Positions 1 to 8,501 of a stretch of 64,000 bases of DNA are shown here, piece by piece. The stretch is from Alopecurus myosuroides (Eukaryota; Streptophyta; Magnoliopsida; Poales; Poaceae). Location: positions 57,114,681 through 57,178,680 of the forward strand of contig CM054061.1 in NCBI GenBank assembly GCA_028641055.1. The letters are read 5' to 3'. Position numbers and translations under genes: made by a program. Under the pieces are notes generated by a model. That model made no database searches. It was not told the origin of the DNA and saw nothing but the letters and a program-made list of their open reading frames with translations. Every line of letters starts with the position of its first letter. Within the stretch, counting starts at the first letter, position 1.

Positions 1-537
1 GGGAAGGATGACTCATGGATTAAACGCGAACACATGGAGACTTTCGGAAGTTGGTTGCAAACACGTCTTATAAATGACACCACTGTTGAAGATCAGCTAT
101 ACATGTTGGCAGGGTCACCATCTTCGACTATTGGGAGTTTTCAAGGGTACGAGATAAATGGAAATACATTTTACACGAGCTCCCAAGATAAGAAGAGCAC
201 CAACCAAAACAGTGGTGTCCGCTTTGATACAACAAACGAGAATGGAAAAACTGACACATACTATGGTTACATAGAGGAGATATGGGAACTTGACTATGGA
301 CCTTCTTTTAAGGTCCCTTTGTTCAAGTGCAAATGGGTCAACCTGAATGGAGAAGGGGTAAAGGTAGACCCGCTTTATGGAATGACAACAGTGGATCTCA
401 ACTGTATTGGTTACACGACAGACATGTCAGAAGATTATAATAAGTTTGTTGAAATTCCACCCTTCACAGTGAAATCTGACCCCACCATCCCGTTAAATAA
501 TGAAGATGCTCCATGGTTACGGCCGAAGCGATCATAA
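1..537 (+). pseudogene. CACTA transposase-region protein, DUF4216 domain, C-terminal part
   Basis: The frame is open from base 1 and ends at TAA 535-537; the first ATG in view (34) is internal, so this is the C-terminal end of a longer protein. The segment has the DUF4216 pattern typical of plant En/Spm TNP2-type proteins: INGNTFYT, then TQNSGV-like (NQNSGVRF), YYGYIEEIWELDY, then VPLFKCKWVN and a valine/aspartate-rich stretch (GVKVDPLYGMTTVDL). DUF4216 has no known catalytic role and lies downstream of the transposase core. No stop or frameshift is visible here, but the catalytic part is outside the window, so activity cannot be judged. It is listed as a pseudogene only because it is partial. 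Confidence 0.8.
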
Positions 538-729
538 GCAAGGGTCACGAAGAAAATTCAGAAGACTAGATAGGGATGTTGTTGGTGATGTGTAATAATA
601 AACGTGGAATACATGATCATAGTTCTTATAACGTAGTATGAACGAGATTTTGTTAACCAAAATGATATTTATACATATTATGTGATTATGAATGGAGTAG
701 GTGCAAGTTTGACCAATAATTTGTATTGA

Positions 730-959
730 TCGGTGTTGAAGAACATGTTTCCCAATGGTGTTAATGTGGTGTCCTTATTCTCCGGTATTGGAGGAGGAGA
801 GATAGCTTTGCACAGGCTTGGCATCCACATGAAGACAGTGATTTCAGTTGAGATAGGTGAAGTTAATAGGAGGATTTTGAGGAGTTGGTGGGATCAGACA
901 CAAACTGGCACTTTAATTGAGATTGCCGACGTGAAGTCTCTCACTAATGATAGCGTACA
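730..959 (+). pseudogene. DRM-type DNA methyltransferase fragment, copy 1
   Basis: The translation from 733 includes VVSLFSGIGGGEIALHRLG, VISVEIGEVNRRILR, WWDQTQTG and IEIADVKSLT. This is the S-adenosylmethionine-binding motif I region (F-S-G-I-G-G) and the following motifs of the plant DOMAINS REARRANGED METHYLTRANSFERASE family, the enzymes of RNA-directed DNA methylation. Only about 75 residues are present; the UBA domains, motifs VI-X and the PC catalytic segment are absent, so it cannot be an enzyme. It lies 190 bp after the CACTA coding region and is best read as a host gene fragment captured by the transposon. An alternative is an old gene remnant into which the CACTA inserted. No obvious splice sites or promoter. 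Confidence 0.8.
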
Positions 960-1003
960 CGGAATGCAATTCATTCCAAATTGATACTGTGGGTTGCCAC
1001 TTG

Positions 1004-1203
1004 TCGGTGTTGAAGAACATGTTTCCCAATGGTGTTAATGTGGTGTCCTTATTCTCCGGTATTGGAGGAGGAGAGATAGCTTTGCACAGGCTTGGCATCC
1101 ACATGAAGACAGTGATTTCAGTTGAGATAGGTGAAGTTAATAGGAGGATTTTGAGGGGTTGGTGGGATCAGACACAAACTGGCACTTTAATTGAGATTGC
1201 CGA
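1004..1203 (+). pseudogene. DRM-type DNA methyltransferase fragment, copy 2
   Basis: This is a second copy of bases 730-929, 274 bp downstream. By eye the two 200-bp copies differ at one base (a/g, S versus G in the ILR[S/G]WWDQ segment). The frame is open from upstream of the copy through the FAR1-like fragment boundary, ending at 1225. Copy 2 stops at GCCGA, where copy 1 continues with DVKSLT, so copy 1 carries slightly more of the gene. Like copy 1 it holds only the SAM-binding region and lacks the catalytic Pro-Cys motif. The near identity implies a recent tandem duplication after capture. Confidence 0.8.
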
Positions 1204-1206
1204 GAC

Positions 1207-1413
1207 AGATATTGCAGGATTATAACTACTTTCGAGATGTAGTATGTGTTGACACACGGTATAGAACAAGTGATTATGGCAGGCCTCTATTGTTATTCAT
1301 TGGAGTTAATCACCATAAACAACCCAAAAAAGTTTTGACTGACTGCTTTACATCGATAGGGGATGCAGTTGCTTCTGCTTGGCCAGGGACTGTCCACCGC
1401 TCGGATATATATC
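1207..1413 (+). pseudogene. FAR1/FRS-like (MULE transposase-derived) gene fragment
   Basis: One open frame reads YNYFRDVVCVDTRYRTSDYG, then FIGVNHHKQ, then PKKVLTDCF, SIGDAVASAWPGTVHR. These match in order two blocks of the MULE transposase domain as found in the FAR1-RELATED SEQUENCE / FHY3 transcription-factor family: the first catalytic aspartate block (DVVCVD-T-YRT) and the later VLTD...AWPGT.HR block. The 30 or so residues that normally separate them are missing at the HKQ/PKK junction, so the fragment is internally deleted, possibly at an exon boundary. It has no zinc-binding N terminus and no C-terminal SWIM finger. It abuts the second DRM fragment, making a chimeric stretch of two unrelated genes inside the CACTA element. 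Confidence 0.7.
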
Positions 1414-1414
1414 T

Positions 1415-2106
1415 GTCAACGTCAGTCCTGGCTGCTTGTTCATCCTCTAGAGTCTGCGCTGCTCTGCTCTACTGCTCGTTGCGGCTCAGGTTGGTAACGG
1501 TCCATGTTTGCGTATGCTTTGTGAACTTATGGTTTGATTTGAGAATTTCAAAACTTTGATTTGATAATCTTTTGGCCGGAAGCACCTAGCAATATCTTTT
1601 AAACCTTGTTTCTCTCCATATGCTATTTGTACTTCTCATCGGCTGTAATGTTTCTCTACCTGATTCTACTTCTCCTCTGCCTAGTTTACAGATGTTTGCT
1701 CTTTTCTGTAGATGTTTCTACACTGTAAAATGGACATGTCCTGCGAAACATGCAGACAAGGCGCTGATCACCACTACTGGGACATGCCCATTTTACAGTG
1801 TAGAAACATCTACAGAAAAGAGCAAACATCTGTAAACTAGGCAGAGGAGAAGTAGAATCAGGTAGAGAAACATTAGAGCCGATGAGAAGTACAAATAGCA
1901 TAGGGAGAGAAACAAGGTTTAAAAGATATTGCTAGGTGCTTCCGGCCAAAAGATTATCAAATCAAAGTTTTGAAATTCTCAAATCAAACCATAAGTTCAC
2001 AAAGCATACGCAAACATGGACCGTTACCAACCTGAGCCGCAAGGAGCAGTAGAGCAGAGCAGAGCTGACTGTAGAGGATGGACAAGCAGCCAGGACTGAC
2101 ATCGAC
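1415..2106. repeat. Long inverted repeat (about 327-bp arms, 37-bp loop)
   Basis: Bases 1415-1741 are the reverse complement of about 1779-2106, with a spacer of about 37 bp (1742-1778). The arms stay alignable throughout with only scattered mismatches and small differences near the outer end. A third short copy of the outer end (GACTCTAGAGGATGAACAAG) lies at 2104-2123. A transcript through this region would fold into a hairpin over 300 bp long. I do not recognise the arm sequence as coding; it could come from an intron or untranslated region captured with the gene fragments. Confidence 0.9.
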
Positions 2107-2480
2107 TCTAGAGGATGAACAAGCCACCCTACTTCTACTATGAAAATGAGGCCCTAGCTCCAAAAAGTGTATGGGTGGAAATTTCCAGAAATTTGTATGA
2201 CACAGAGCCGCTTTATAATTTGAATATAAATTTCCATAATTTATATTCAAATTATATACAAATGAAAAAATAATTAATAGTTTCAATAGTTAGAATAATT
2301 ATTTAGTTAAACGAAAAATGGATTTAAATTAGTTTTGCAAATTCTAGCATTTTTCATGTTGGAATTTTTGTCAAATTTGGAAGTATATAAAAGTTGTTAA
2401 TGTGCAAACTTAACGCTTTTCAAATTTTGGCGCTAAAAAATTTTGGGCGCGCAGAGGTGCCACCGAAATTCGAAATTTGT
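2107..2480. other. AT-rich CACTA internal sequence, no gene seen
   Basis: AT-rich stretch with a small palindrome at about 2217-2260 (TTTGAATATAAATTTCC / matching inverted copy). No convincing coding frame. Confidence 0.5.
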
Positions 2481-2565
2481 TTTTGGTCCCGGGCCGTGGT
2501 ACCAACCGGGACCAAAGGGCTCTAGTCCCGGTTGGTGGCACGGGCCGGGACTAAAGGCCCAAGTG
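2481..2565. repeat. CACTA subterminal-type repeats, inner cluster
   Basis: Contains GGTACCAACCGGGACCAAAG and CTAGTCCCGGTTGGTGGCAC, two opposed copies of the GGTCCCGGTTGG motif typical of grass CACTA subterminal regions. TATAAAAAAGCG follows at 2566. Confidence 0.65.
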
Positions 2566-2900
2566 TATAAAAAAGCGCGGCCCTCTCTCCAGGCCGAGCG
2601 GACACCCCAGGGGCGGGCACGAGTGGATATGGCTGGGCGAAGCCCTGCCGGCGGCGGGAACGAGTGGACAGATTCGCCGGCGGAACGCCGGCGGGGATGG
2701 ACTAGGGGCACAGTAGATTAGGGGAACACAACTTATATTAAAATAGGGCCAGGGGCCTTGCTTACATAGGGGCGGCGCGGCCACAGGCGGCCGGCCGTAC
2801 TTGCATAAGGGCGGCGGCGCGGCCACAGGCGGGCCGGCCGTTTCTTGGGGGGGTAGCTAGCTAGGGGCGTTGTCTATAGAGAATAGGGGGCGGCGGTGAC

Positions 2901-3950
2901 CTAGTCGTCCTCGTCGTCGGAGAGGTGTACATACGCGGGTGCCTGCCACAGGTGGGCAGGCGGCTGGGCCGGGCTCGCCGGGGGGGGCATCGGGGGCGCG
3001 TACGGCGGCGGCGGGGGCAGTACCTCCTGTGGCAGCGGCGGCGGCGGGGGCAGCTCCTCCTCCTGCTCCGGCGACCCCGACGCCCAAACGCCGCCGGTCC
3101 AGGCCCAGGTCATGCCATACTCCAGGCCTGGTGGGAGCGGCTGCGGCTCCGGCATGTCCTCGGACGCCTCCAGCTCGGCGTTCATGGCCTGCCACCAGGG
3201 GATGGCAGGCTCGTTAGGGGGTGGCGGCGGCGGTGGCATGGCAGCGGCGTCGGCGGCGGCGGCGGCCACGACACGCTCCCACCTCTTGATCTCGTCGTCG
3301 ACGAGGGAGCGGCGGGAGCGCTCGCAGGCCTCCTCCAGTTGGGCCCGGAGCTCGGGGTCCGGCTCCCCGGAGAAGTCCTCCGGCTCGTCCACGAGGAGCC
3401 ATAGCTCCCTCTCCCGGCCGGGCGCTGGCGGGGGGTAGTCGTCCACGTTGGCCTCGAGGGGGGCGGGGATGAAGGAGCGGCGGCGCTGCTCGTGCTCCTG
3501 CTCGAGCCAGGCGGCCCAGTAGGGGGAGCTGCGCGCGTACATCCGCTCCCTGCGGACGGGGGCCGGCAGGAGCTCGCGGCGGCGCTCGATCTCCTCGAGC
3601 AGCGCCGCGCCGGTCGGGGCCGGCGGCACTGGGATCCGCTGGGGATTCAGGTGCCAGCCGTCCGGGAGGTGCACGTCGTTGTAGAACACCGGAGTGGCAT
3701 TGTTCCAGTGCCACTCCGCCTCGTCCACCCGGACGTACCGGCGGAACCGCTTGCCCGGGGGCGCGGCGCGGGGCGGCGGGCGTGCAGCCGGTGGTGGCGC
3801 GGGGACGCGTGGCACCCCGCCGAGGCGGACACCTCCAGGGCCGTAGCCGAAGGCCTCCGCCGGCGGGGGCGGGATGCGGCCTGCGTCGCTCGACGAGCCT
3901 CCGTCGTCGTTCCTTGGGCGCTTGCCGGAGTTCGAGAACCAGCGGGACAT
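2901..3950 (-). CDS. Transposon-associated proline-rich protein of unknown function
   Basis: The frame runs from ATG at 3950 (MSRWFSNSGKRPRNDDGG) to TAG at 2901-2903, about 349 residues. An upstream in-frame ATG at 4091 adds 47 residues of low-information sequence, so 3950 is preferred. Features: basic nuclear-localisation-like GKRPRND near the N terminus, a serine run, a PPPPA linker, a central block with conserved aromatics (EAEWHWNN, FYNDVHLPDGWHLNP, SPYWAAWLEQEHE), a helical charged segment, two proline runs (PPPPPPP), and an acidic tail DDEDD. GC is very high and an antisense frame is also open, as expected for GC-rich DNA. I recall similar ORFs as common uncharacterised proteins of wheat CACTA-like repeats; no function is known to me. 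It lies antisense to the transposase, between two subterminal repeat clusters. Confidence 0.5.
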   Translation of the reverse strand: MSRWFSNSGKRPRNDDGGSSSDAGRIPPPPAEAFGYGPGGVRLGGVPRVPAPPPAARPPPRAAPPGKRFRRYVRVDEAEWHWNNATPVFYNDVHLPDGWHLNPQRIPVPPAPTGAALLEEIERRRELLPAPVRRERMYARSSPYWAAWLEQEHEQRRRSFIPAPLEANVDDYPPPAPGRERELWLLVDEPEDFSGEPDPELRAQLEEACERSRRSLVDDEIKRWERVVAAAAADAAAMPPPPPPPNEPAIPWWQAMNAELEASEDMPEPQPLPPGLEYGMTWAWTGGVWASGSPEQEEELPPPPPLPQEVLPPPPPYAPPMPPPASPAQPPAHLWQAPAYVHLSDDEDD

Positions 3951-4018
3951 GGTGGCGGCTAGGGTTGCTTTGCCAGGGACGCGTCCGGGGTGGGTGGGTT
4001 GTACGGGCGGCGGGGGGC

Positions 4019-4028
4019 CTTTAAAAAG
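4019..4028 (-). promoter_or_regulatory. Weak TATA-like site upstream of the proline-rich ORF
   Basis: On the minus strand CCTTTTTAAAGG lies about 70 bp upstream of the ATG at 3950. It is the only AT-rich patch in a GC-rich region; a promoter role is inference. Confidence 0.25.
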
Positions 4029-4524
4029 GACCCGGGGTGGGCTGGCATGCCAACCGGCGGCCTGAACGTGGCGGCGGTTGCAGGCGGCCATGAATGTGGG
4101 GAGCCGAGGCGTGGCGCGTGGGGAGTGGGGCGTGGGAAGCCGAGGCGGGGCGGGAAGACGAGGCGGGGCGGGAAGACGAGGCGGACAGCGGCCCTTTGAC
4201 CGTCCTTCGGTCTTAGTTTAATGGACCAGGCGAACCAGCCACCAGGCCGCTGGCCAGTGGCCCCTGTTGACTGGCCATAATAACAGGCGCGGGCCAGTGG
4301 GCTCTTCGAACCGTTGACTGTCCATAAATAAAAGACGCGGGCCAGTGGGCCTTTTTTGACTAAAAAATGTGTCAGTGGGCTTAATTAAAGACGTTGGCCT
4401 GGAGCGGTTGGGGAAGGGGAGGCCGGTTGGCGATTGCGAGGCAGGAGAAAAAAAAAACGAACAAAAAAAACCTGCCGCGGCAGGGAAAATGGGCGGACTT
4501 TATTCTTTTTTTAAGAAGGCATCC

Positions 4525-4728
4525 ATCCCGGTCCCTAAAACGAACCGGGACGAACTCCCTCGCGGTCCCTGGCCCAGAGTCGCCACGTGGGCCAGCCTTA
4601 CCATCCCGGGTGCTGGCACAACCGGGACCAACGGGGAGGGCCATTTGTCCCGGCTAGCCCATCCCGGTTGCGCAACCGGGACAAATGGCCCTTACGACCC
4701 GGGACAAAAGGCCCTGTTTCCAGTAGTG
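4525..4728. repeat. CACTA 3' terminal inverted repeat and subterminal repeats
   Basis: At least four opposed copies of CCCGGT-type units (CATCCCGGTCCC, AACCGGGACGAACT, CATCCCGGTTGCGCAACCGG, CCCGGGACAAAAGGCCC) lead to the terminus GTTTCCAGTAGTG ending at 4728. Such units are the presumed binding sites of the CACTA-encoded DNA-binding protein. Confidence 0.8.
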
Positions 4729-5714
4729 GGTGGCGGCGGGCATGGTCGCGAGTTGGAGGAGAAAAGTCACAGGAGGGGATCAGGGGAGGAGCCTGCCATG
4801 AGATCTCGATCTGGATCGGGGAGGAGAGACGAGCACGGGATGGCCTAGACTGGGGGAAGGACTGGGGGAAGAGGCGTGGGTGGGGATTGGGGGGACGCGC
4901 GCGCGATGGCGATGACACCGGTAGGTCCCGCAGCTCACCTACGTCCAATAGGAGGCTTACACATGGCGCCTCCAGGTGAGCTGCGCGCGAGGGGAACGCT
5001 TCGTGGACGATCGGCAGAGAGGAACTACCCTCCCACCCTTTATAGAAGTAATGCCGGTTGCTTCCCATGAAATCTTTCTCTGAATCTGATGCCGACCCCT
5101 CGAAATTGTTTATAGTTCCTCAGTGTAAACCTTCATGTAACTATATTACCCCAAGTCAGGATAATTACTCACGACAAATGCTAGCCGATAACTCAGCGGA
5201 TCATGAAAAGAAAAGTGCCGAGGCATCGATACGCTACACCCGCAGATCGCAGGAGTTGTCAAGCTGGGATACTGTAGCTCATCCGGCAAACTAGATAGAC
5301 TTGATCTCACTAGCTTTTACACTTGGCTACACGTGAGAAGCGTCGGCACGAGCAGAAAGGGAGGCAGCCATTGGTGCGTACAGCTAGCTTGCCGTGGTGG
5401 AGTTTGTCAAAGTCTAACCGGATTGAGGATAGAGATACGCTTGTCCCCTTTGGTATAAAAAGGTCAGGAACTTTGCACGAACGAACGACAGGTGATGTAA
5501 AAAGCGATAGCTTGGAAATCATGCCCTTTCCCGTGACTTGCTTATTTTCTTTCCTTGTAAGATGGTGATCGTCACGTACAATTTCTCGGAGAATAATCTT
5601 AGCCGCCGGCCGTACGCGTGTGTCCTGTTGGAGGAATCTGGGAACAGCAAACTGACTGAATTTGTCTGTTTGGTTGGCTCTGGATTGTGCGTGCATGACC
5701 CTGCATGTACTTGC
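4729..5714. other. No gene recognised
   Basis: First half GC-rich, second half ordinary composition. Several short frames are open (for example 4876-5070 and 5310-5696 minus), but none has a recognisable motif. A CCTTTATAG box lies at 5036. Confidence 0.4.
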
Positions 5715-6020
5715 CCGTTAGGTTAAAGGACATGTTCCAACCGAAAACGGCTATGTATGGTTGCCAGTGCGACGTGGTCGTCGGCTAGTTTAGGAGCGTG
5801 GCCTCGGGACCGGCGTGGATGTCGGAGCAGCTGCTCCGGATTTCTTCTTGCGTCAGGTTTTTCCTCTGACGTCGTGGTGCCGGCTTTGGTTGCTAGGGCA
5901 GCATGGTCGTCGACTCGAGTTGTATCTTTTTTTCTTTTCATGCCTTGTCCTGTCAGTTTGCTACTTCTTTATCAATATAAAAGGCAAAGTTTTTGCCGTT
6001 TGTTCAAAAAAAAAAGAAAA
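5715..6020 (+). mobile_element. 5'-truncated LINE 3' end with poly(A)
   Basis: The segment ends TTTATCAATATAAAAGGC... GTTTGTTC followed by an A-rich tail at about 6006-6020. This resembles the 3' untranslated ends of plant L1-type LINEs, including the one ending at 37417 here (AATATAAAAG... CATTTC then A-run). No coding remains. The 5' limit is uncertain and no target duplication was found. Confidence 0.5.
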
Positions 6021-8246
6021 TACGTCCCCACACACAAGCTCTCTCGGTAGCATGATAATCAACGAGAAACTATCGACACTGCCAACTGTAGGAACCGTAA
6101 CGATGATCTTGTGCAAGAGATCGACGCGACGAAAACAACAAATTAAATAGCGGAATCAGTGAGACCGTTCCATTTCAAGGTACCCCCAATAATATGTGTG
6201 TTTTACCTCTAAATTTACCTAGATTAGCACTAAGCCCCGTCCAAGTTAAATGATGTCCATTTGACCACTCTTCTCTGGCTCCGACCCTAACCATTGTCGT
6301 CCCAATATCGCAAGCGAGAGAAGTTTTTGCCGGTGAACTGAAGGCGTGTGCCACGCCGGCGTCCAGTCGTTCTCATGACTTCATGAGCATAACATTTGCA
6401 TACACTTTTCTTTAGTTTTACAATGGAACAGTACGTTTTACTATCACCGGTCTACATCATGTATGCATTTTTTTTCTAGCCGAGTACTGGCATGGACAGT
6501 GGAAAAAATAGCAATATGAGGATGGCCAAGCTGCGGTCTATGTCAACATTGCAAAAGCACGAACCGTAGACCACCGTGCATACCTTCTTCCAGTGCAGAT
6601 ACTCGCTATATAGGTCTGGTAAACCATAGAAGGATGGATGGACGATCCAGAGATAACAACCGCCCTTTGATAGGTTCTACCCTCGGTCTACGAGTGTTGG
6701 CACACCATCACCAACGGGAAATGGCAACACTGAGGGCAAGTGGGATGGGTCTGCCCGTCAGGCACGCCTCCCATCCTACCAGCAAATCTCACTTATACCG
6801 TTTATGTGCATCCCGTTTAGCGCGGCGGGGTAAACGGCTGCATCCACATATCCCGATTTGTACCGCCCGAGTGAGTAGCTAGCTATACGGGGAGGGTGAC
6901 CGGGTGAGTTGCATGCATGTCCCTAGCAACTTCGTTCTTTGTAGTTTGCATGCCACCATGTCCCATGTGACCCGCATGTCCGACATCTTAATATCCCACT
7001 TATCCCGTTTAATCCCAGCGGACAAAATTAGACGGGAGGCCGTCATCCCATTCCTGCGCCACCTGTATCCTAAGATGAAGCCATGGTATCGCTCGCTATG
7101 CTAGTGTCATTGAAGATATGCTACGATTATTTCGGCAGACCACCACCATGCCGCTATCATCGTTGGTCATTTAAATCTATATCACATTTCTTATCTAAGG
7201 AGAAAGTATTTGTGCAAATATCTTTTATTTGAGAACAATTTATTGACTTCAAATTTCTTGAACTCATTAACAATTCAAATATACTTCTGAACAACCGTAG
7301 TTCTTTAAATCTACTCTTCAATTGCCATATCTATGACAATGAATCGCAAAATCAACTAAGTTGTGACGAACGAGGGACGGCGGGCGAGCAATGGCAAAAG
7401 CAGAAAATTCGATGGTCCGTGTGTTCTAATCCTAAATCCTTATATTTACGTGACGTACACAGAGTCCCGAGTTGATCACCTATTGGCATGACTAGGCGTG
7501 CTCTTCTGCTCTCCCAGTAGGAGTAGTTACGAGCCGACCTTCAGGCCCAATTGCTCGTGTAGGGCTCTTAATTATGTGGAACAACCCTTTTAACCTATTA
7601 ATTGACTTATTCACGGGAAAATCTACTAGGCGACGAACCTACTAAAGCTAATTAATTTTTTTCTTTACATATACATAAACTAAGCCTACTCACACATACC
7701 TAAAATGGGAGACCCTGGCCGCCAAACATTTGGGTAGTATTTTTCCACCATTGCAGGATTTCGTTATAAGGAGTGGTCAAGCTTTGTTTTTCTAGCGGTG
7801 GCTTTTTTTTTGCTAAGTTTTTATCACGCGCCACTAAAAAAAATCTGTAGTTAACCTTTGACAATCGTTCTGTACTATTGTGCCATGTAAATTATGGAAG
7901 GTAAAAATGGAGAGAAAAAGAAGAAACGGGTCAGAAATATTCCAAGTTGAAATCGAAATTCTCAAGGAAGCTCTGTTCTTGGCAGCTAGGCAGGGAGAAC
8001 TTCTGCTCCAATAACGCGTCGACGTCGCCTCGTCGGAGGAAAACCAATGAGACGGCTGTCGAGCGGCGGCGGCGTGCAGCCCAAGTTCCGCAAGGGGCTG
8101 TGGTTACTCAGTAACTGACCGATCGACGGTTGCTTCCTGCCGATCGTGTCCCGGTGGCTATAATATATGCGGGGCAAGAACCGCAAGCTCACTCGGCGAG
8201 TGGGGAGAGAGAGAGCTTGATGAATGAGTGAGGCGATACTTCGAAG
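6021..8246. other. Low-copy-looking DNA, no gene recognised
   Basis: Mixed composition with no long frame. ORFs at 6634-6882 and 6904-7104 have no recognisable motif. T-runs occur at 6467, 7805 and similar places. I see no transposon ends. Confidence 0.4.
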
Positions 8247-8248
8247 TA

Positions 8249-8341
8249 CTCCCTCCGGTCCGGAATAATGGTCGCACACTGTACAAGCACTTGTACTACG
8301 GTAGTACGTTCCTCCCGACTATTAAATCGGATCGGAGGGAG
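8249..8341 (+). mobile_element. Stowaway (Tc1/mariner-type) MITE
   Basis: 93 bp with inverted ends CTCCCTCCGGTCCG and ...CGGATCGGAGGGAG, flanked by the TA target duplication at 8247-8248 and 8342-8343. This is the classic Triticeae Stowaway structure. It has no coding capacity. Confidence 0.92.
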
Positions 8342-8457
8342 TACAGTAGGTTCGAAGCAAAAGGCGCCGCGCGTGTGGATTGAAGCTTAAGACACCTCCG
8401 TTCTGTGGCACGCGGCGGGATAAAATAGTCTCCTCCCCAAGGAGAAAAAAACTCTAA

Positions 8458-8501
8458 CTGTACGGTGTTAGTTTTTTTTTTGACAACCTGTACGGTGTTA
8501 G
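8458..8501 (-). mobile_element. Minimal retroposition scar: 16-bp insert with 14-bp target duplication
   Basis: CTGTACGGTGTTAG at 8458-8471 is repeated exactly at 8488-8501. Between the copies lies only TTTTTTTTTTGACAAC (8472-8487). On the minus strand this is GTTGTC plus an A10 tail, the form expected of a target-primed reverse-transcription event that copied only a few bases beyond poly(A). Confidence 0.75.

Larger units (their letters stand above)
730..1203 (+). repeat. 200-bp direct repeat, period 274 bp
   Basis: Bases 730-929 and 1004-1203 match with one mismatch seen by eye; 74 bp of unrelated sequence separate them. Both units start TCGGTGTTGAAGAACATG and end TTGAGATTGCCGA. Confidence 0.9.
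1..4728 (+). mobile_element. CACTA (En/Spm) DNA transposon, 3' part
   Basis: The left edge lies inside a TNP2-type coding region (DUF4216 end, 1-537). The right end is a CACTA terminus: read from the other strand at 4728 the sequence begins CACTACTGGAAACAGGGCC, preceded inside by several copies of the subterminal motif CCCGGTTGNNNCAACCGGGAC (about 4525-4705; also 2488-2560). The element's 5' end is outside the window, so the 3-bp target duplication cannot be checked; ggt follows the terminus. Between transposase and terminus it carries fragments of a DRM methyltransferase and a FAR1-like gene, a long inverted repeat, and a proline-rich antisense ORF. Whether everything from 1 to 4728 is one element, rather than two abutting CACTA fragments, is inference. 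Confidence 0.75.

Noticed and set aside
733..1225. A functional DNA methyltransferase gene
   Set aside because: Only about 75 residues around motif I are present; no catalytic Pro-Cys motif, no UBA domains.
1772..1780. CACTACTGG in the hairpin loop as the left terminus of a small CACTA element ending at 4728
   Set aside because: Match to the right terminus ends after 9-10 bp and the 3-bp flanks (cac versus ggt) do not form a target duplication.
1620..1901. Two mirror-image ORFs of 71 codons on opposite strands
   Set aside because: They are the two arms of the inverted repeat translated from each strand; no recognisable protein.
5310..5696. 128-codon minus-strand ORF
   Set aside because: No recognisable motif; overlaps the opposite-strand frames without bias.
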